64,000 nucleotides of DNA from Actinomucor elegans (lineage: Eukaryota > Mucoromycota > Mucoromycetes > Mucorales > Mucoraceae), in assembly GCA_026027325.1 (NCBI GenBank), contig JAMSLZ010000009.1:124001-188000 (forward strand), written 5' to 3'. The notes under the pieces were generated by a model. It did no database searches, had not been told where the DNA came from, and saw nothing but the letters and a program-made list of their open reading frames with translations. The position numbers and the translations under genes are program-made. Position 1 is the stretch's first letter; each line of letters starts with the position of its first letter. Shown here one piece after another: positions 35,517 to 48,413 of the stretch.

Positions 35517-36858
35517 CTTCAAACTTCTGTATATCTTTTTTAGCACTCCTTCTGCATTACACTCTTTAACTTGGCCCTGACTGCAACTAATCCAAAAATA
35601 AAACGCTATCTTTTGTACATATTATTGAAGGAGAATCAATCTGGATCACTTGAAAATTGAACTCAAATACTGTATTTCCTCTTGATGTATCTAAACAACA
35701 GGCATTTCAAGAAACAAAGGAGATAATGCTGTTTTAAAGTGACTATGCTATAAACAGCTAGCTGGATACAATTTAGTGATACGGCAGACTAGGATTTCTA
35801 GTCAAACTAATCATTCTGTGATATACTTTTCCATTAGACAAAGAGGAACAATGAGCTAATGAGTACAAAACATTTAACTAAAATAAAACTGCCAAATGTA
35901 GCGACTCATTCTGATCATAGAATGCTAATCAGATGCGACATTTAACCGAGATTGAACGAGATCGCATGCATCAAAAGATTTATCACATCCATTTTCTGAG
36001 CTTTGATTTTTGCCGCTCAAGTTCTGGAACTTAATAAGAATGATTGTATAAAGAACGATCGACACAAAATAGCTACTAAAGCAATTAATAAAAGCTGCAC
36101 AAACTTAAATTCTCTTCCAAACGATACAGATTTCATAAAATGCTAATAAGGAAAGTGCTTTTTTTTCATAAACATAGACAAAAAAAAACGATTAATCGAT
36201 GTAGGTATACAGAACTCGATATAACGCTTGAATAAAATTTAAGCTTGATATACAAAATAACGCATGTATATCTAGCTATATGTTTAAAATACAAAGGTTG
36301 ATTTTTGATAGCTACTGATATAGTTTCCAAGGATTTCTGCCAAGGATACTGTTGGGATTCGAATGATGAATCTCATTGCTCAGCTCAGTTGACCAATGAA
36401 ATCGACAAATCCGAGTACCAACGACAGAAGCAATTCAAAAAGTGACAGGTATAAGGATGCTATAAAGAGATGCTATAAAGGATTACAGGAACGGGTAGAA
36501 GAGTTATAAAGACGCGCAAATACCAAGCTTGTTAATTCTCTAAAGCGTCAATTGACTTCATTTCTGCATATGAACCAAACTTTTTAAGAAAAAGGAACGC
36601 GCTAGTGCTGGCTGGGATAAGAACAACAGTTTGGAATAAATAATAATTCAATTACTTTGAAGAAACCATAATTGATCATGAACAAACTTGTTGCTTTTCT
36701 ACAAGAAACTTGGCTGCGTCATTCAACAATCATGCGCGTTTATGCAATCCTTTGTGGAAAAAGCTTAGCTGCAATGGTACACAAGCTTTCTGCTGAGTTA
36801 ATTAACAGTATTTCTTGGTATTTCTCTTGTCTTTTTTCCTTTCTTTTTCTCCAAGACA
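35517..36858. other. Intergenic spacer
   Basis: No gene was recognised. A dispersed repeat copy lies at 35925-35970, and a short tandem GATGCTATAAAG-like duplication at about 36457-36482. The open frame beginning at 36672 ends within the promoter/first exon of the F-BAR gene and is not supported. Confidence 0.5.
35925..35970 (-). repeat. Dispersed short repeat copy
   Basis: AATCAGATGCGACATTTAAC followed by CGAGATTGAACGAGATCGCA is close to the family consensus and is followed by the CATGC motif seen in the 39552 copy. Confidence 0.7.
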
Positions 36859-39433
36859 ATGACTTTTGGGTCTGATTTAAACGTAACAAAAAAAAAACTA
36901 GCTTAATCTTGCAAATAGTACATACTAACTCGAAATATAGGACCAAATACCATCTATTCTCAACTATGTCGGCGATGGCATTCAGTCCATCACTCAGTTT
37001 CGTAACTTTATTCGAGACAGAAGCGCTATAGAACGTGAATATGCACAAAAGCTCGATAATTTAGCGAGAAAATACAAATCCTCGAGCCCAAGCAATAAAA
37101 AAACAACGTCTACATCGACAGACGCCTCTTCGCAGCAAGATGACTGGGATTGGGAAGATACATCAAGGTTTGCTCATATCTAAATACGTGTAAGAGTAAT
37201 CCTTTAGCTCACCTTTTGTGCTGTAGTACAACGTATTCCACTTGGCATCAGTTGTTGAATCAAACTTCATCGGTTGCAAAAAGCAGATTTCGACTGGTGG
37301 ATGATCTAAATAATGTAGTGGTGGATTCGTTACGAAGTGTGGCTGTTAGAAAGGAAGATGCTCGAAAGAAGGTAAAAAGAATAGCTCGGATTTGATCCTT
37401 GTCTATATTAATTCGAGAATATAGCATGCAGCATTTTATCAGAAACTAAGATCGGAGAGAGATAAAACGTATGCTGAAAAAGATAAGGCAAAGCAACTGT
37501 ATGATGAAGCGTGTATGGAAATAGAAAACTTGAAGGCGAAATTGAATAGATCTGGTGGAGATCAAGAAAAGGTACTTACCAAGAATGGCTGCAGTCAAAA
37601 TATGTGTGTGTGTACTGAGAACTGTACGTTAGCTTCAAAGACAGCTTGACGCTGCATTGTTGAATTGCGATAATAAAAAGGTAGCGCTCAAGAAGTAGTC
37701 TGGTTTATCGTGCTGTCTGATTGAGTACTTTGCTTATAGAACCTGTACTTGCTTTCCATAGGAGTTGCGAACGCTGAAAGATCAAAGTATTTTGAAGAAG
37801 ATGTGCCTATTCTCGCAGATGTAAGGCATTTATTACTGGTATTCCATAACTGAATACTCACTATATGTTCCAATAGCACTTGGAGGAATTGGATGCTTCA
37901 CGAATCCTGTCTTTGAAAGCGATCTTGAGAAAATATATCGAGCTAGAATCCAAACTACTCAATACAGCACAACAGTATCATGATGATACACTGACGTCTA
38001 TAGAAAAGTTGGACCCTGCTATCGATGCTGGTGTATTCATCCGCAGCGCTTTGGGCGTAGTAGATGCGCATGAAAAAGCTGCCAATATCAAATTTACATT
38101 CATGCCATGGAATGGCGGAGCCAATGCAGCAGAAACAATCATTGATAGGGTAATATAACAGTAACAAATCCAGAAAGATATATTGCTTACGAGATTGCTC
38201 AACAGGACGATAACTTAGTTTCAAGTGACTCTGCTATCATATTTTTGAATAACAAGCTGATCAAGGACCGAAAACAGTTGGATGTCTTGGCTGACGAGTT
38301 ATCGAAAAAATCAGCACAATTAAACCAGTTTGAATCCAACATCAGTTCGATAGAAAATAAGGCTTCTGCAGAGTACGACAAGTCTAAAGAGGTTTGCTTT
38401 AAAATCATACGCATAGAGTCTCCGTTGTAACAGATATTTTGATAGAAAATGATGGATTTAATTAGAGATATCACAATCTTATCGACACAAAAAGTCAGAG
38501 TAAAGAGTGAAGTAGATTTGATTATTCAAAACATTGGAGATGAAGGATTAAGGGCGCAAAACCATGATTTTAAAGCTTCATCTTTTACTATTCCAACTAC
38601 CTGCGACTTTTGTAGCAGCACTATTTGGGGATTGTCTAACAAAGGATTTACTTGCAAAGGTATAACTCAAATACTATACTTGATGATATATAATAACGGC
38701 TGAACATTATTTGACAGCTTGTGGATTCAATTGCCACGCAAAATGCGAAATGAAAGTTGCACCCAATTGTAGTAAAGTAAAAGGTCAATTGAACCCTCAA
38801 CCTGCACCCTCTACATTACAGCCAACAAGAACAAGATCAGTACGATCTGGTAGCCACAACGGATCAATCAGTTCTATTCCTACCAGCAGGTCTCCTAACA
38901 CTGCTTTTAACGATCACCATACTATCTCCAATACTACCTCTGTTGGCGCTACTGAAGCTAAAGCTGATATGCGCTCAATCTATAGCTACGATGCTCAAAA
39001 TGCGGATGAATTATCTATCACAGAAGGTGATCTGCTCAAGATAATAGAGGCGGATGATGGAACTGGCTGGATTAAAGCGCAACTAGGAAACCAAGTGGGC
39101 CTTATCCCTGCCAATTATATTGAATACCTGGAACAAGAGCCCCACACCGAAACAAGAGAAATGAATGATCATTATTCACAGTCAACGATGGATCAATTGG
39201 AGACGTCTGTGCCATCTGAGCCTACTTTACCTGCACCAGAAACTTATCCTGATGAAGCATCTACACGCGAATCTGTAGTGGCATTATACGACTTTGAAGC
39301 AGTTAATGCTGAGGAATTGAATATTCGTCAGGGCGATATTATTGTAGTCACAAAAAAGGACGATAGTGGATGGTGGGAGGGTACCTTAAATGGACAAACA
39401 GGTATCTTTCCTTCCAACTACGTAAGCTCTTAA
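36859..39433 (+). CDS. BZZ1: BZZ1-type F-BAR, C1 and double SH3 protein
   Basis: An actin-patch/endocytosis adaptor: the F-BAR domain binds curved membrane, the SH3 domains recruit Las17/WASP-type partners (family knowledge). The 24-nt first exon (36859-36882, MTFGSDLN) splices to 36941-37167 (DQIPSILNYVGDG, then FIRDRSAIEREYAQKLDNLA), the FCH start. Helical F-BAR sequence continues over several exons with coiled-coil character. A C1 zinc domain follows: HDFKASSFTIPTTCDFCSST, then WGLSNKGFTCK, spliced to ACGFNCHAKCEMKVAPNC. Two SH3 domains are at the C terminus: SIYSYDAQNADELSITEGDL ending PANYIEYL, and ALYDFEAVNAEELNIRQGDI ending FPSNYVSS. The domain order equals fungal Bzz1. Internal exon borders are short GT-AG introns and hold frame. 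Confidence 0.9.
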
Positions 39434-39912
39434 TTTCTGATAATAAAATACTTATGATTCACAGTTAGTCGCTGATAAATATAATATATTAATGATATAT
39501 CAATTAAACAAAGGTTATAGCTGTTGCAGTAGTTCATTTTGTACGATATACTTAATCAGATGTGGCGTTTGGCTTCGATCTATCGAGAAATCCATAGATC
39601 ATTTGAAATGCATGCGATTTCTAGTACTTGTTTAAAATATAATGTATCCACATATTAACTTTTTCGTCCTCATGCGACTTATTTTTATTACTACGCATAA
39701 TTCTATAAGCTAATCTCAACAGGAGCGTGTTCAGTAAGTGTAATCAAATCTTTTGAACCAAATTTGGTCTACATATCTTGCAAGTAAATTTGAACTCTTG
39801 TGACCGCCAAATTCTCTCTGAGTTTTAATTTTTGTCTTCTGTATCTGCTTTTTTCGTGAAAGGGGAGGGGTTTCCTGCACTTTGGATTATCTTTTTTTCA
39901 AACTATTCTGAC
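39434..39912. other. Spacer with dispersed repeat and COQ5 promoter
   Basis: No gene is seen. A dispersed repeat copy occupies 39552-39620. The pyrimidine-rich stretch at about 39830-39905 precedes the COQ5 start. Confidence 0.5.
39552..39620 (-). repeat. Dispersed short repeat copy, longest form
   Basis: TTAATCAGATGTGGCGTTTG is followed by GCTTCGATCTATCGAG, CCATAGATCATTTGAAATGC and ATGCGATT. It shares the ATAGATC part with 3447/15046 and the GAAATGCATG part with 21904, so it links the halves of the family. Confidence 0.6.
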
Positions 39913-41024
39913 ATGTCGCGTTTAATGTTGAATCAAAGTCGCATGTTTATGCGCCAAGCACCTTCTCTTACTCGTCGCGCCATGTTTTCTACAGGCCTTC
40001 AACGTCTTCAGGAACAGCAAACTGGCAAAAACATTACTCATTTCGGTTTCCGTGACGTTGCCGAGGAAGAGAAAGAGTCTTTGGGTAGGATATATATGCC
40101 ACCAAAGGCTTTTATTAATATGGACTAATATCCACTTGTAGTTCACAGTGTGTTTGCCAATGTAGCTAGTAAATACGATGTAATGAATGACGCTATGAGT
40201 ATGGGTATTCACCGTATCTGGAAGGATGAATTTATCCGTTCGATGGCTCCTGGTCCCGGAACCAAATTGTTGGACGTAGCCGGTGGTACTGGTAGGTTAT
40301 AGAAAAGCTTGGGCTTGAAACGGAGAACTCAATTAATATCTATATATATATATAGGTGACATCGCTCTTCGATTCTTGGATTATTGTAAAAACGTTCACC
40401 ATGATAACACTGCAACTGTCAAGTTGGTGGACATCAATCCTCATATGTTGGGTGAAGGAGAAAAGAGATTCCAAAATACGCCTTATGCACATAGTAAGCT
40501 CCTTATAGAAGCAGAGGAATCAGTCACTGACCCCTTGTGTGTATGATAGCAAATCAAGCCAGTTTTTTGGTACAAAATGCTGAGCATTTGGACGAGATTC
40601 CTGATGAATCAGTGGATGTTTATACAATTGCCTTTGGTATCCGTAACTGTACACATGTGGATCGCGTAGTAAAGGAGGCACATCGTGTTTTGAAGAAGGG
40701 TGGCCGTTTTATGTGCCTCGAATTTAGTAGAGTAGATAATCCAGTTATTGGAAAGTAAGTTGATACAGATAAGAATTGATATTTTTGCTAAATCGAATAT
40801 AAAGATTCTATGATATCTATTCGTTTGATATTATCCCTGCTTTAGGTCAAGCTATTGCTGGTGATCGTGATTCATACCAATACCTTGTAGAAAGTATCCG
40901 TAAATTCCCTCCTCAAGAAGAATTTGCTCAAATCATTCGCGATGCAGGATTCAAGACAATTGGTAAGGGTTATGAGGATCTTACGTTCGGTGTCGCTGCT
41001 ATTCATAGTGGGTTCAAGATTTAA
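39913..41024 (+). CDS. COQ5: COQ5 ubiquinone biosynthesis C-methyltransferase (mitochondrial)
   Basis: A SAM-dependent methyltransferase acting on the demethoxy-benzoquinol ring in coenzyme Q synthesis, in the mitochondrial matrix. The N terminus [17 protein letters not shown] with SLTRRAMF is rich in Arg/Ser and lacks acids, as in a mitochondrial presequence. Motif [16 protein letters not shown] is formed across an intron. UbiE/COQ5 signatures are [20 protein letters not shown], then [27 protein letters not shown] and [17 protein letters not shown]. The C terminus ends AAIHSGFKI. The first intron is 40085-40141. It converges with the GH36 gene, stops 47 bp apart. Confidence 0.95.
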
Positions 41025-41071
41025 AAAAGGTGAAAATAAAATTAGACAGTTTATATAGTATTACAAAAAGG

Positions 41072-43292
41072 TTATTCATAAATAGTGACTTTGGCTACAG
41101 AAACATGCTCGTTCCAAACGACACGTTCCACTCGCGAAATTAGTTTGCCATCTACATATACTATAGGCAATTCACTATCATTAGAGTCTAGCTTGACATA
41201 AATCCTATTTTTGATAGGCATATGAGGTTTTTTGAGTGTGATATGAACTTGCTTGTCTTTTTCCACGAAACTTTCGATTTCAGCTCCAGGGACAATATGG
41301 CCGGTAGATCCCATGAATCTGTCTTTGGTAGAATCTTTGAGGGATGGGATTTTCATATAGCTCTTAGTCTCATGAGGCATCAAAAAGACCTGTGCTTGAG
41401 ATGGGAGCCAGTCCACGCGAGAACCGTGAAGAAGGACATTACTGCGCTCGAAAAAGTACTCTAGTTCGCCCTGTTCACTCAGAGGCAATTGAGCAGTAAA
41501 AGGCATAGGCGAGAGGTTGGTGAAAAAGATATACTCTCGGCCATAACATGTATAGCTGATTTGGTAGATATCGTTACCAACAGATCGAACTTCTTGCACT
41601 ACTGCTTCTGGCTTAGGGAAAATGGAGCTATATAGCTTGTGTTCTTGTTTGTTATAAAGGCCTACATTATCTGACATGAGTGTAAGTTGACCAAAGACGA
41701 TATTGACGAGTAATAGTGTGTGTTTCTCTTCCTTGGAAAGCTTGTTATTATCAGATCTAACAAAAAAGACATCTGGATCACTACCAAAGACGGTAGAAGC
41801 CATAGGCCAACGGTTAATAGTAGAAACAAGAGCATTTGCAGTTGCTACACGTTCACGTACATTGGCTATACGCAACACAGAATGATCCCACCATGGAGAA
41901 GCATCACTGCTAACACGAGAGTAATCTAATCTACCCCATGTAGATGGCAGGGTAACGCCAGAGCCCAAGGTCAGAGCTCGCTTTTGAGTGAATTGAACAA
42001 TCAAATCCATAGCATCCCACATGATTTCACCTCTTGATTTGCCGAGACGAGGGATCATGGCAGCAGCAAACAAAAAGTCGAGTTTCAACAGCTTGAAACC
42101 CCACACATCAATGACTTGATCAAAGACGTGTTGTAAATAGGCGCGTGCTTCCTTTTGATAGATATCAATGGCATAGAAACCACCCCAGTTAGGCCCAGCA
42201 ACTACAAAAGAACCATCGGCGTGCTTCAAAAGCCATTCCGGATGTTCTTTCACAATCTTGCTCTTGAATCCTACCGCATAAGGAGCCAACCAGATGCCAG
42301 GTATGTAGTTTTGTTGCTTGATCTCATCTGCAATGATCTTCATACCGCGAGGAAACTTGTCAGTATCGATATCCAGCCAGTCACCGATTTTGCGCTGGAA
42401 CCCATCATCAATTTGAAATACGTCAATTGGATATTTGTACTCTTTGAATGCACCCAAGCTGGAAAGAACATCCCTTTCAGTGACGCGCTCATAAAAGTTA
42501 TACCAAGAAGACCAGCCTGTAAGATGACGTGGGTTTCTGAATTCGCGTTTGGGATCATAAAATTCGGCGTATCTCTCCCAAATAGATTTCAGGTCCTTGA
42601 TTGTGTTTCTCTGGCTAACCAGCACTTCGATACTTAGCGTGTCTCCCTTTGATAATAGTTTACCATCGATATCTTTGTATATGCTGAATTTATTCTTGCT
42701 TAGGTCTGACTTAAAGTAAGTATAGCCTGATGATTCCGATACGGAACCAAAAAACACGATGTGATCCGTTTCTGTATGACGAAGATAGGTGTAACCTGTT
42801 GAATGAATGCGACCTGGCTGATTCGAGTAATTGAAAAAGTCATAGTCTCTATTCGAAAGATGGTGGTTACTTAATTATTTCCTCTTTTATAATCAATCAT
42901 TTTTACCCTTGAAGGTTAAATTGGGTGATCCAAGAAACCACGCTTGGAATAGCTGCTAATTTGCTATATCTATCCAATTCTTTGGTTGTACTCCAACACT
43001 GAAATCCTTCTGCCATCATAACTTGATTTGATAGTACCATGTCAAACTCAATTTCCAAATGTTTAAGTAAGACATCGCTCTCAAGTGGTTGAAATTTATA
43101 CGCGACTTGATAATTATTGGCATCTAACGAGGTCACTACCTTTTCGACCTTTACTTGGCCTAGAGTGGCTGAGGTTGTAAGAGGAAGTGAGAAGTTGGAC
43201 TCGACATTGTTCGCCACGTACTTGAGGTTGGCAGTTGAAGGTGACTCTAACAGCAATGTATCAAATGGTGTAGTTACTTTGGCATATCTCAT
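41072..43292 (-). CDS. GH36-type alpha-galactosidase-like glycoside hydrolase
   Basis: Two exons, 43292-42907 and 42848-41072, give about 720 aa. The N-terminal part is a beta-rich domain; the catalytic barrel begins near LTGWSSWYNFYERVTE, with VFQIDDGFQRKIGDWL, then IPGIWLAPYAV. The predicted nucleophile is the Asp in LLKLDFLFAA, the K-x-D motif of clan GH-D, and the acid/base Asp probably lies in SRVSSDASPWW. It has no signal peptide if it starts MRYAKV; an in-frame upstream extension to 43409 would add a hydrophobic segment (FFSFLNITAITM), so secretion cannot be excluded. Family knowledge suggests release of galactose from alpha-galactosides such as melibiose or raffinose. Substrate specificity is inference. 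Confidence 0.85.
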
Positions 43293-44154
43293 AGTAATGG
43301 CTGTTATGTTTAAGAACGAAAAGAAAGGTATAATCGAAACCATATAGATCAAATGATTGGAGGAAAAGGGCAGAAACAAAAAATATCGGCTGACTTGGAG
43401 CAGGATCATTTCAAGAAACCAGTTCCAGATGATGTATCACAACCAAAATGACTATGGTATATATATATATACTTGATACTTGATAGAAAACTATTATATA
43501 GAGATGGCTTGTCCTGTAATAGGATACCATCAGTACTGTGGTAACATGTTTTACAGGATAGTAGACCGAGAACCATCTTAAATACTTTCAAACAAAGTAT
43601 AAATGCGTTGTAATGTGGCGCTTTATTTGGTTAATTTCATTGGATGTCGGTGATACTTGTTGCAAATCGAAGTATTCTTTCTGTAACTTTTATGCTATTA
43701 AAAATCTCTATTGCCATAAGATTTATTGTCACCGATTGTATAGAATTTTGTTTCGCATTGAATGGTATAAAGACTATTCCAAGTTTATTGTAAAAGCTTC
43801 AACCATAATGTATAATTTTTTTTATTCCAAAAGCTTAGTTTTTCTCAATTTGTTGACCATTTCGTATGTTAGGCATTGTACTTGTAAACGAAAACTTATA
43901 TAAGGTATTTCAGTATAGATATAGATTCAGATATTAAAATGTTTTTATGCCATATTGTATATTTCGGCTTTACATTACTGAAAATACGGTACAAGTTTAC
44001 TAAACTGGGTATACCTTACGAATGAAAAAAATAGGTGAATACCGATTTAAGAGTGAGCATTATTCCAGATATGAAACCTTTTTTTTAGGTGTCAAATAGT
44101 TTTATTTACCTTTTTCTCATTCTGTTGATTACAATAGCTCATTATCAACTTTAA
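43293..44154. other. Divergent promoter region of GH36 and CRT10-like genes
   Basis: It contains the promoters of two genes reading apart. A TATATATATATA stretch is near 43459. No conserved reading frame was seen; the plus frame at 43613-43903 has no motif. Confidence 0.45.
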
Positions 44155-46580
44155 ATGTCTGACCATTTAGACAAGCCAGTTCATAAAATACTCGAAGATT
44201 ACGATCTTTTAGATGCAAGTTACTTAGATTCTCAAATCTGTGTATGCTATAGATCTAACGTAGGCAGATATAATAGGTATCTGTTATTCAAAACCAGTAC
44301 TCGATCAATATGTCTGCTGGTATATTATGGGTAAACTAGATGTCATGATCGCTTTTTCTGAGCAACAGTAGTAAATCTTTTTGTTACTAGCGTCTAAACT
44401 TGTGCGCTACAAGTAACGAGATACCTTGCACCTTCTTTGTGGGTAAGTTTTTTTTTAAAAAATCAATGGTTGACATGATTAGATAAGAAAAGCATTAATC
44501 ATAAAATTGTAGCCATGAATTATCGTGTACAAGTATACACTTTGGATACGATTGATTCTCCTTTCAAAGATCCAGTTCAAACACTAGCAAGCCCTAATGC
44601 GCAAAGAATAGGTGGTGGATCTGAATCTGTAAATACAAAAGACTTTGGTAAATGATAAGACTTGAAGCTAATATATGTCACTTTGTTTAGCCTTATGTGA
44701 TTAATGCAATTAAAGTGGGTCGAATGCTTGAAAAGGAAGTTTTGATTACAGTGTCTGAAATTGGAGAAGTTTGTATTTGGAGAACTCAATACTTAAAAGA
44801 ACCGCCAATGATCTTAAGGTAAACAATGCTACCACTATTATTTTACAGCGCTTTACACCATCATATACTGACATATGCATATATCAAGCAATAATGTCTC
44901 TACGTGGGGTATTGCAATCCACGCAGACCAAGGTCTATTAGCTGTTTCAGCAAATAGCTGGCGAATCACCATTTTTAATCTTCTGGAAATGACCAAAGAC
45001 AATCCTATTTTTGGTAGCAAAAAGAAACCCAATTTGCTAGGTGCTACTGAAAAAATTGAACTGGAAGGCCATGAGCATAATATCCCCAATATTGACTTTA
45101 GTGAATCTGGAAGATACATTGCCAGTGCCTCTGTTGATACTACCTGTCGTGTATGGGATATCACTACACACAAAATGATAACGCAAAAGCGATTCCCAAT
45201 TGTCAAAAATCAAGAAGAAAACGCTTGGTGTTGGTCCGTCAAATTTATCAAGCCTGGGTATTTCAAATACTCTATTTGCTGTGATAAAGATATTAGCAAA
45301 TTGTATAGTCATCGAATATACCAAGGAAGATCTTCATCCTTGTCGAATCTGGGTCTGCGTCATTCTGCCAGTACGCCTGCTTTTCCAATCAATGTCTCTC
45401 GTGTATTTGATCTGGATGATGAGGATATTGAATTCGAAGTTTACGAAGGTGAGGAAGAAGGAAGTGGAGATAGTATAGATGATACCATGTGGGATAACGC
45501 ATTGCTGGATGATGAAAATGACTTTATGGAACAAATTTTTGAACAGCAAAGGCAAGAAGATGATTACGATTACAATCACGACCCTATATCTAGAACAGCG
45601 AGTGGATTAGAGGAAAATAGTGATTCCAGTCAAGAAGAAGAAACGCTGCAATCTACTAGAAGACAGTTGGTAAATCAAAGGACTGAATCTGACTGGGCAA
45701 CTACAATCACTGATGTGTCGGAACCTAACCGTGATGGCTGGGGCGATGAAACCCATAACGGTCAGTATAATTTTGATCTTCAAAATATATTACAGCAAAG
45801 ATTTAACACCAATAATGAAGATATACCATCTTTCATTGATCATACTGCTGGTGGCGATGGTTTGAATGATGGGCATAAATCAAACATACCTGAATTAGAT
45901 ACTGAAACTATTTCTCAAGATGATCAAGACGACACACCACCTTCTCATTGCATACCTAAAATTATACGTAGTACTACGAAGCAGAGCGGCAGCAGCAGCA
46001 GCAGCAGCAACCTCGCAGCCACATTGAGTAATAATAATAATAATAATGATAATGATAGATTAGGGGAATATTTAATGGTCTCCACGGGTAAGGATTTGAC
46101 GTTGTTGAGCACTACTATACCCAAAATGAATAGGATACGAGCTGAGCATGATATGATCAAAAAAGTAGATGTTCGCTCAGATCAGTTATTAAGTGTACTA
46201 GATAGAATTAGTATGGTAGAATGGCTGCCTGAGTTAGAGCTGTTTGTTGCTGCAAGTCAGAAGGGTACAGTTGCTTTGATGCGTATATTGCAAGTGGAAT
46301 TTGAAGGTGGGCAGCAAGCCTGTATCTTTAATAATGAAGCATATTTACCAAGTAATGTTTTACAATCTACTCCTCTTTACGGTAAGGTTTTACAAAATAA
46401 CATTCATGCAATAGCCTCCCCTCATGCGTTGATATAGGCATGACTGTCAAAAAAGTAGAATCCGAACGATTTCAACCTATTTGCTACCAAATTTTCTTAT
46501 TCTATTATAGTGGAAATGTCTTGGGATACAGGGTGTCGCGTAAAGATGCTGATATTCTAGTAGATAGTCTTATCTTTTAA
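44155..46580 (+). CDS. CRT10: CRT10-like WD-repeat protein
   Basis: The family includes yeast Crt10, linked to ribonucleotide reductase regulation. The first exons are short: 44155-44241, a 35-nt intron, 44277 onward (SVIQNQYSINMSAGILW), then RLNLCATSNEIPCTFFVG and AMNYRVQVYTLDTIDSP. The large exon starts SNNVSTWGIAIHADQ and contains WD-like strands: EGHEHNIPNIDFSESGRYIA, SVDTTCRVWDITTH. A long acidic, Ser/Gln-rich insert follows, then a C-terminal propeller piece SMVEWLPELELFVAASQKGT, LMRILQVEFEG, PLYGMTVKKVESER, ending ADILVDSLIF. Codon repeats for Ser and Asn (AGC, AAT) lie in the insert near 45987-46048. The ortholog call rests on the HNIPDV/STWGID-like pattern recalled from the family; WD-repeat nature is firmer than the symbol. 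Confidence 0.65.
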
Positions 46581-46706
46581 CGATATATCGGTTTAAATAC
46601 ATATTATACAATCTTGCTTGAACATGACATAGCCACTATTTTTTTTCTAATGTTTTTACAACTGTTTATTTTATACAAGGAATCATCACCATATTTGCAT
46701 TTGAGT

Positions 46707-47792
46707 TTACTTGCGGGACTTGATCTTACGAAGGTAGAATTCGAGCTCCTTACCCTCGAGGATATAACCATCACAACGACCAGATTGACCGGGACGAGAG
46801 GCAATGACAGCGTAGAGACGACCAGCATTGAATTGATCGTTCAAGAGAGGATCAATTGCAGAGGTAGCCTTACGGGCTTCAATCTTCTTTTGAACAGCGT
46901 TGGACTTCTTTTCAGCAGAGGTCTCCTAAAATAATAAGCTACAGTCAATACTTTTTATTTCTCCTCAAGGCAAATAGCATATACTTACAGCAGCGACTTC
47001 ACCAGCTTTGGCCTTACCAAGAGGAAGGGCATAGTGAGATTCGTACCATTGACGGAAAGGAGTAGCATCGATTTGGATAACGGCACCCTTGACCAAAGTG
47101 TTTGTACGGACCAACTCGTTGTTGGAGGCGTTGTAGACGACAGTCAAAACACGAGTCTTGCGAGAGACACCCTCAGAACCCCAAGAGAAGTTACCAGCTT
47201 CGAGGCGAAGAGCACGACGCTTGAAGTTACCACCACGAACACGAACAAGATGAATACGCTTAGCACCCAACTTGGTGTTGGCAGATTGACGGCCCAACTC
47301 GAACCTAACAAAGAGAGAAGCTTCATTTAGTATCAATACTATAGTGTAATATGCCGTAATTGCAAAGACAGAAAGCCCAAGAAGAACATTGAATTCCAAA
47401 TATATTTTATTGGTATCAAGTTCAAGCAGATTCGTGTATTCGAAATACAAGCTCTGTATGTCGAGATGTCAAACTGATTTTACTCAGACTGTCGCGAATA
47501 TATTTGGATTCAATGTTGGAATCTGGGCTTTATTCTAGAGCATTTCGGCTTCATTTCATTACTTACTTTCTCTTCTTTCTGTATTGATCACGTCTAGCAC
47601 CCGTGGCACTAAGGATTATCAAAGAAATGGCTCAGTAATGTTATTTTAATTATCAGAATTTCGAAATTAACTTACGAACGCTTGTGTCTTGAATCACGAC
47701 TAATACCTATAAAAGTAGTGTCGTGTCAGTGATCAAATCCAATAGATGCATCCTTCTTGATAATGGATGGATGGGTAATGCTTCTTACCCAT
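46707..47792 (-). CDS. RPS8: 40S ribosomal protein eS8
   Basis: A small-subunit ribosomal protein. Five exons (47792-47789, 47706-47676, 47608-47567, 47304-46989, 46925-46707) give 203 aa: [20 protein letters not shown], then [39 protein letters not shown] and [20 protein letters not shown] at the end. The first coding exon is only four bases (ATGG), joined across an 82-nt intron to GTATTAGTCG. Introns near the 5' end are usual for fungal ribosomal protein genes, but this exon is extreme. It converges with the CRT10-like gene, stops about 127 bp apart. Confidence 0.96.
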
Positions 47793-48413
47793 ATTGGATG
47801 ATTTTATGAAAAGGAAGGATTCAATCAGCTTCTGGCATAATGGAATACCTAAATGGATACTCTCCAATTTTTTAAAACTCAGTGTTAGACTGGGTGTTTA
47901 CAGCCGTTCCTCTGTTAATTCGCACACTTTACAAAAAAAGTTGACACGTATTCTGAAAATATATCGGTACATTTCTCATATTAATTGTAATCACTTTTTA
48001 AAAATGCAATAGCGAAGCTTCAGAACTCTATTTATAAACTAGTAAAGTGATCCCCTTTATAAGTGATTTTAAACAATAAGTCAGTGCATCAATCTTAGCT
48101 TATTAGTGGTTTTAGGCTCTTATACCTTTGTGGGATTATTGCCATTCTCTTATTAATCAAGTTTTAATTATCATCATTTATATTCAAAAATATTTCTTAA
48201 TATACCGGTTGCAAGTAAAAAGTTAGACATTAACATTTTCATCTCTGTTAATAAGTGTTTTATAAAGAACAACGATGCACCAGAGTTGCTGAAGGGAAGT
48301 ACGACTAGAATACTCTACATTTGAATTTTGTTGGAAAGACGATCTCTCATGTTTTGAAGGATGGCAAGGGCATGTATGATCACTCTTGATTACACTTCAG
48401 TAATTTTTTTTAA

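Noticed and set aside
45334..45579. Minus frames inside the CRT10-like gene
   Set aside because: They mirror the acidic low-complexity coding region.
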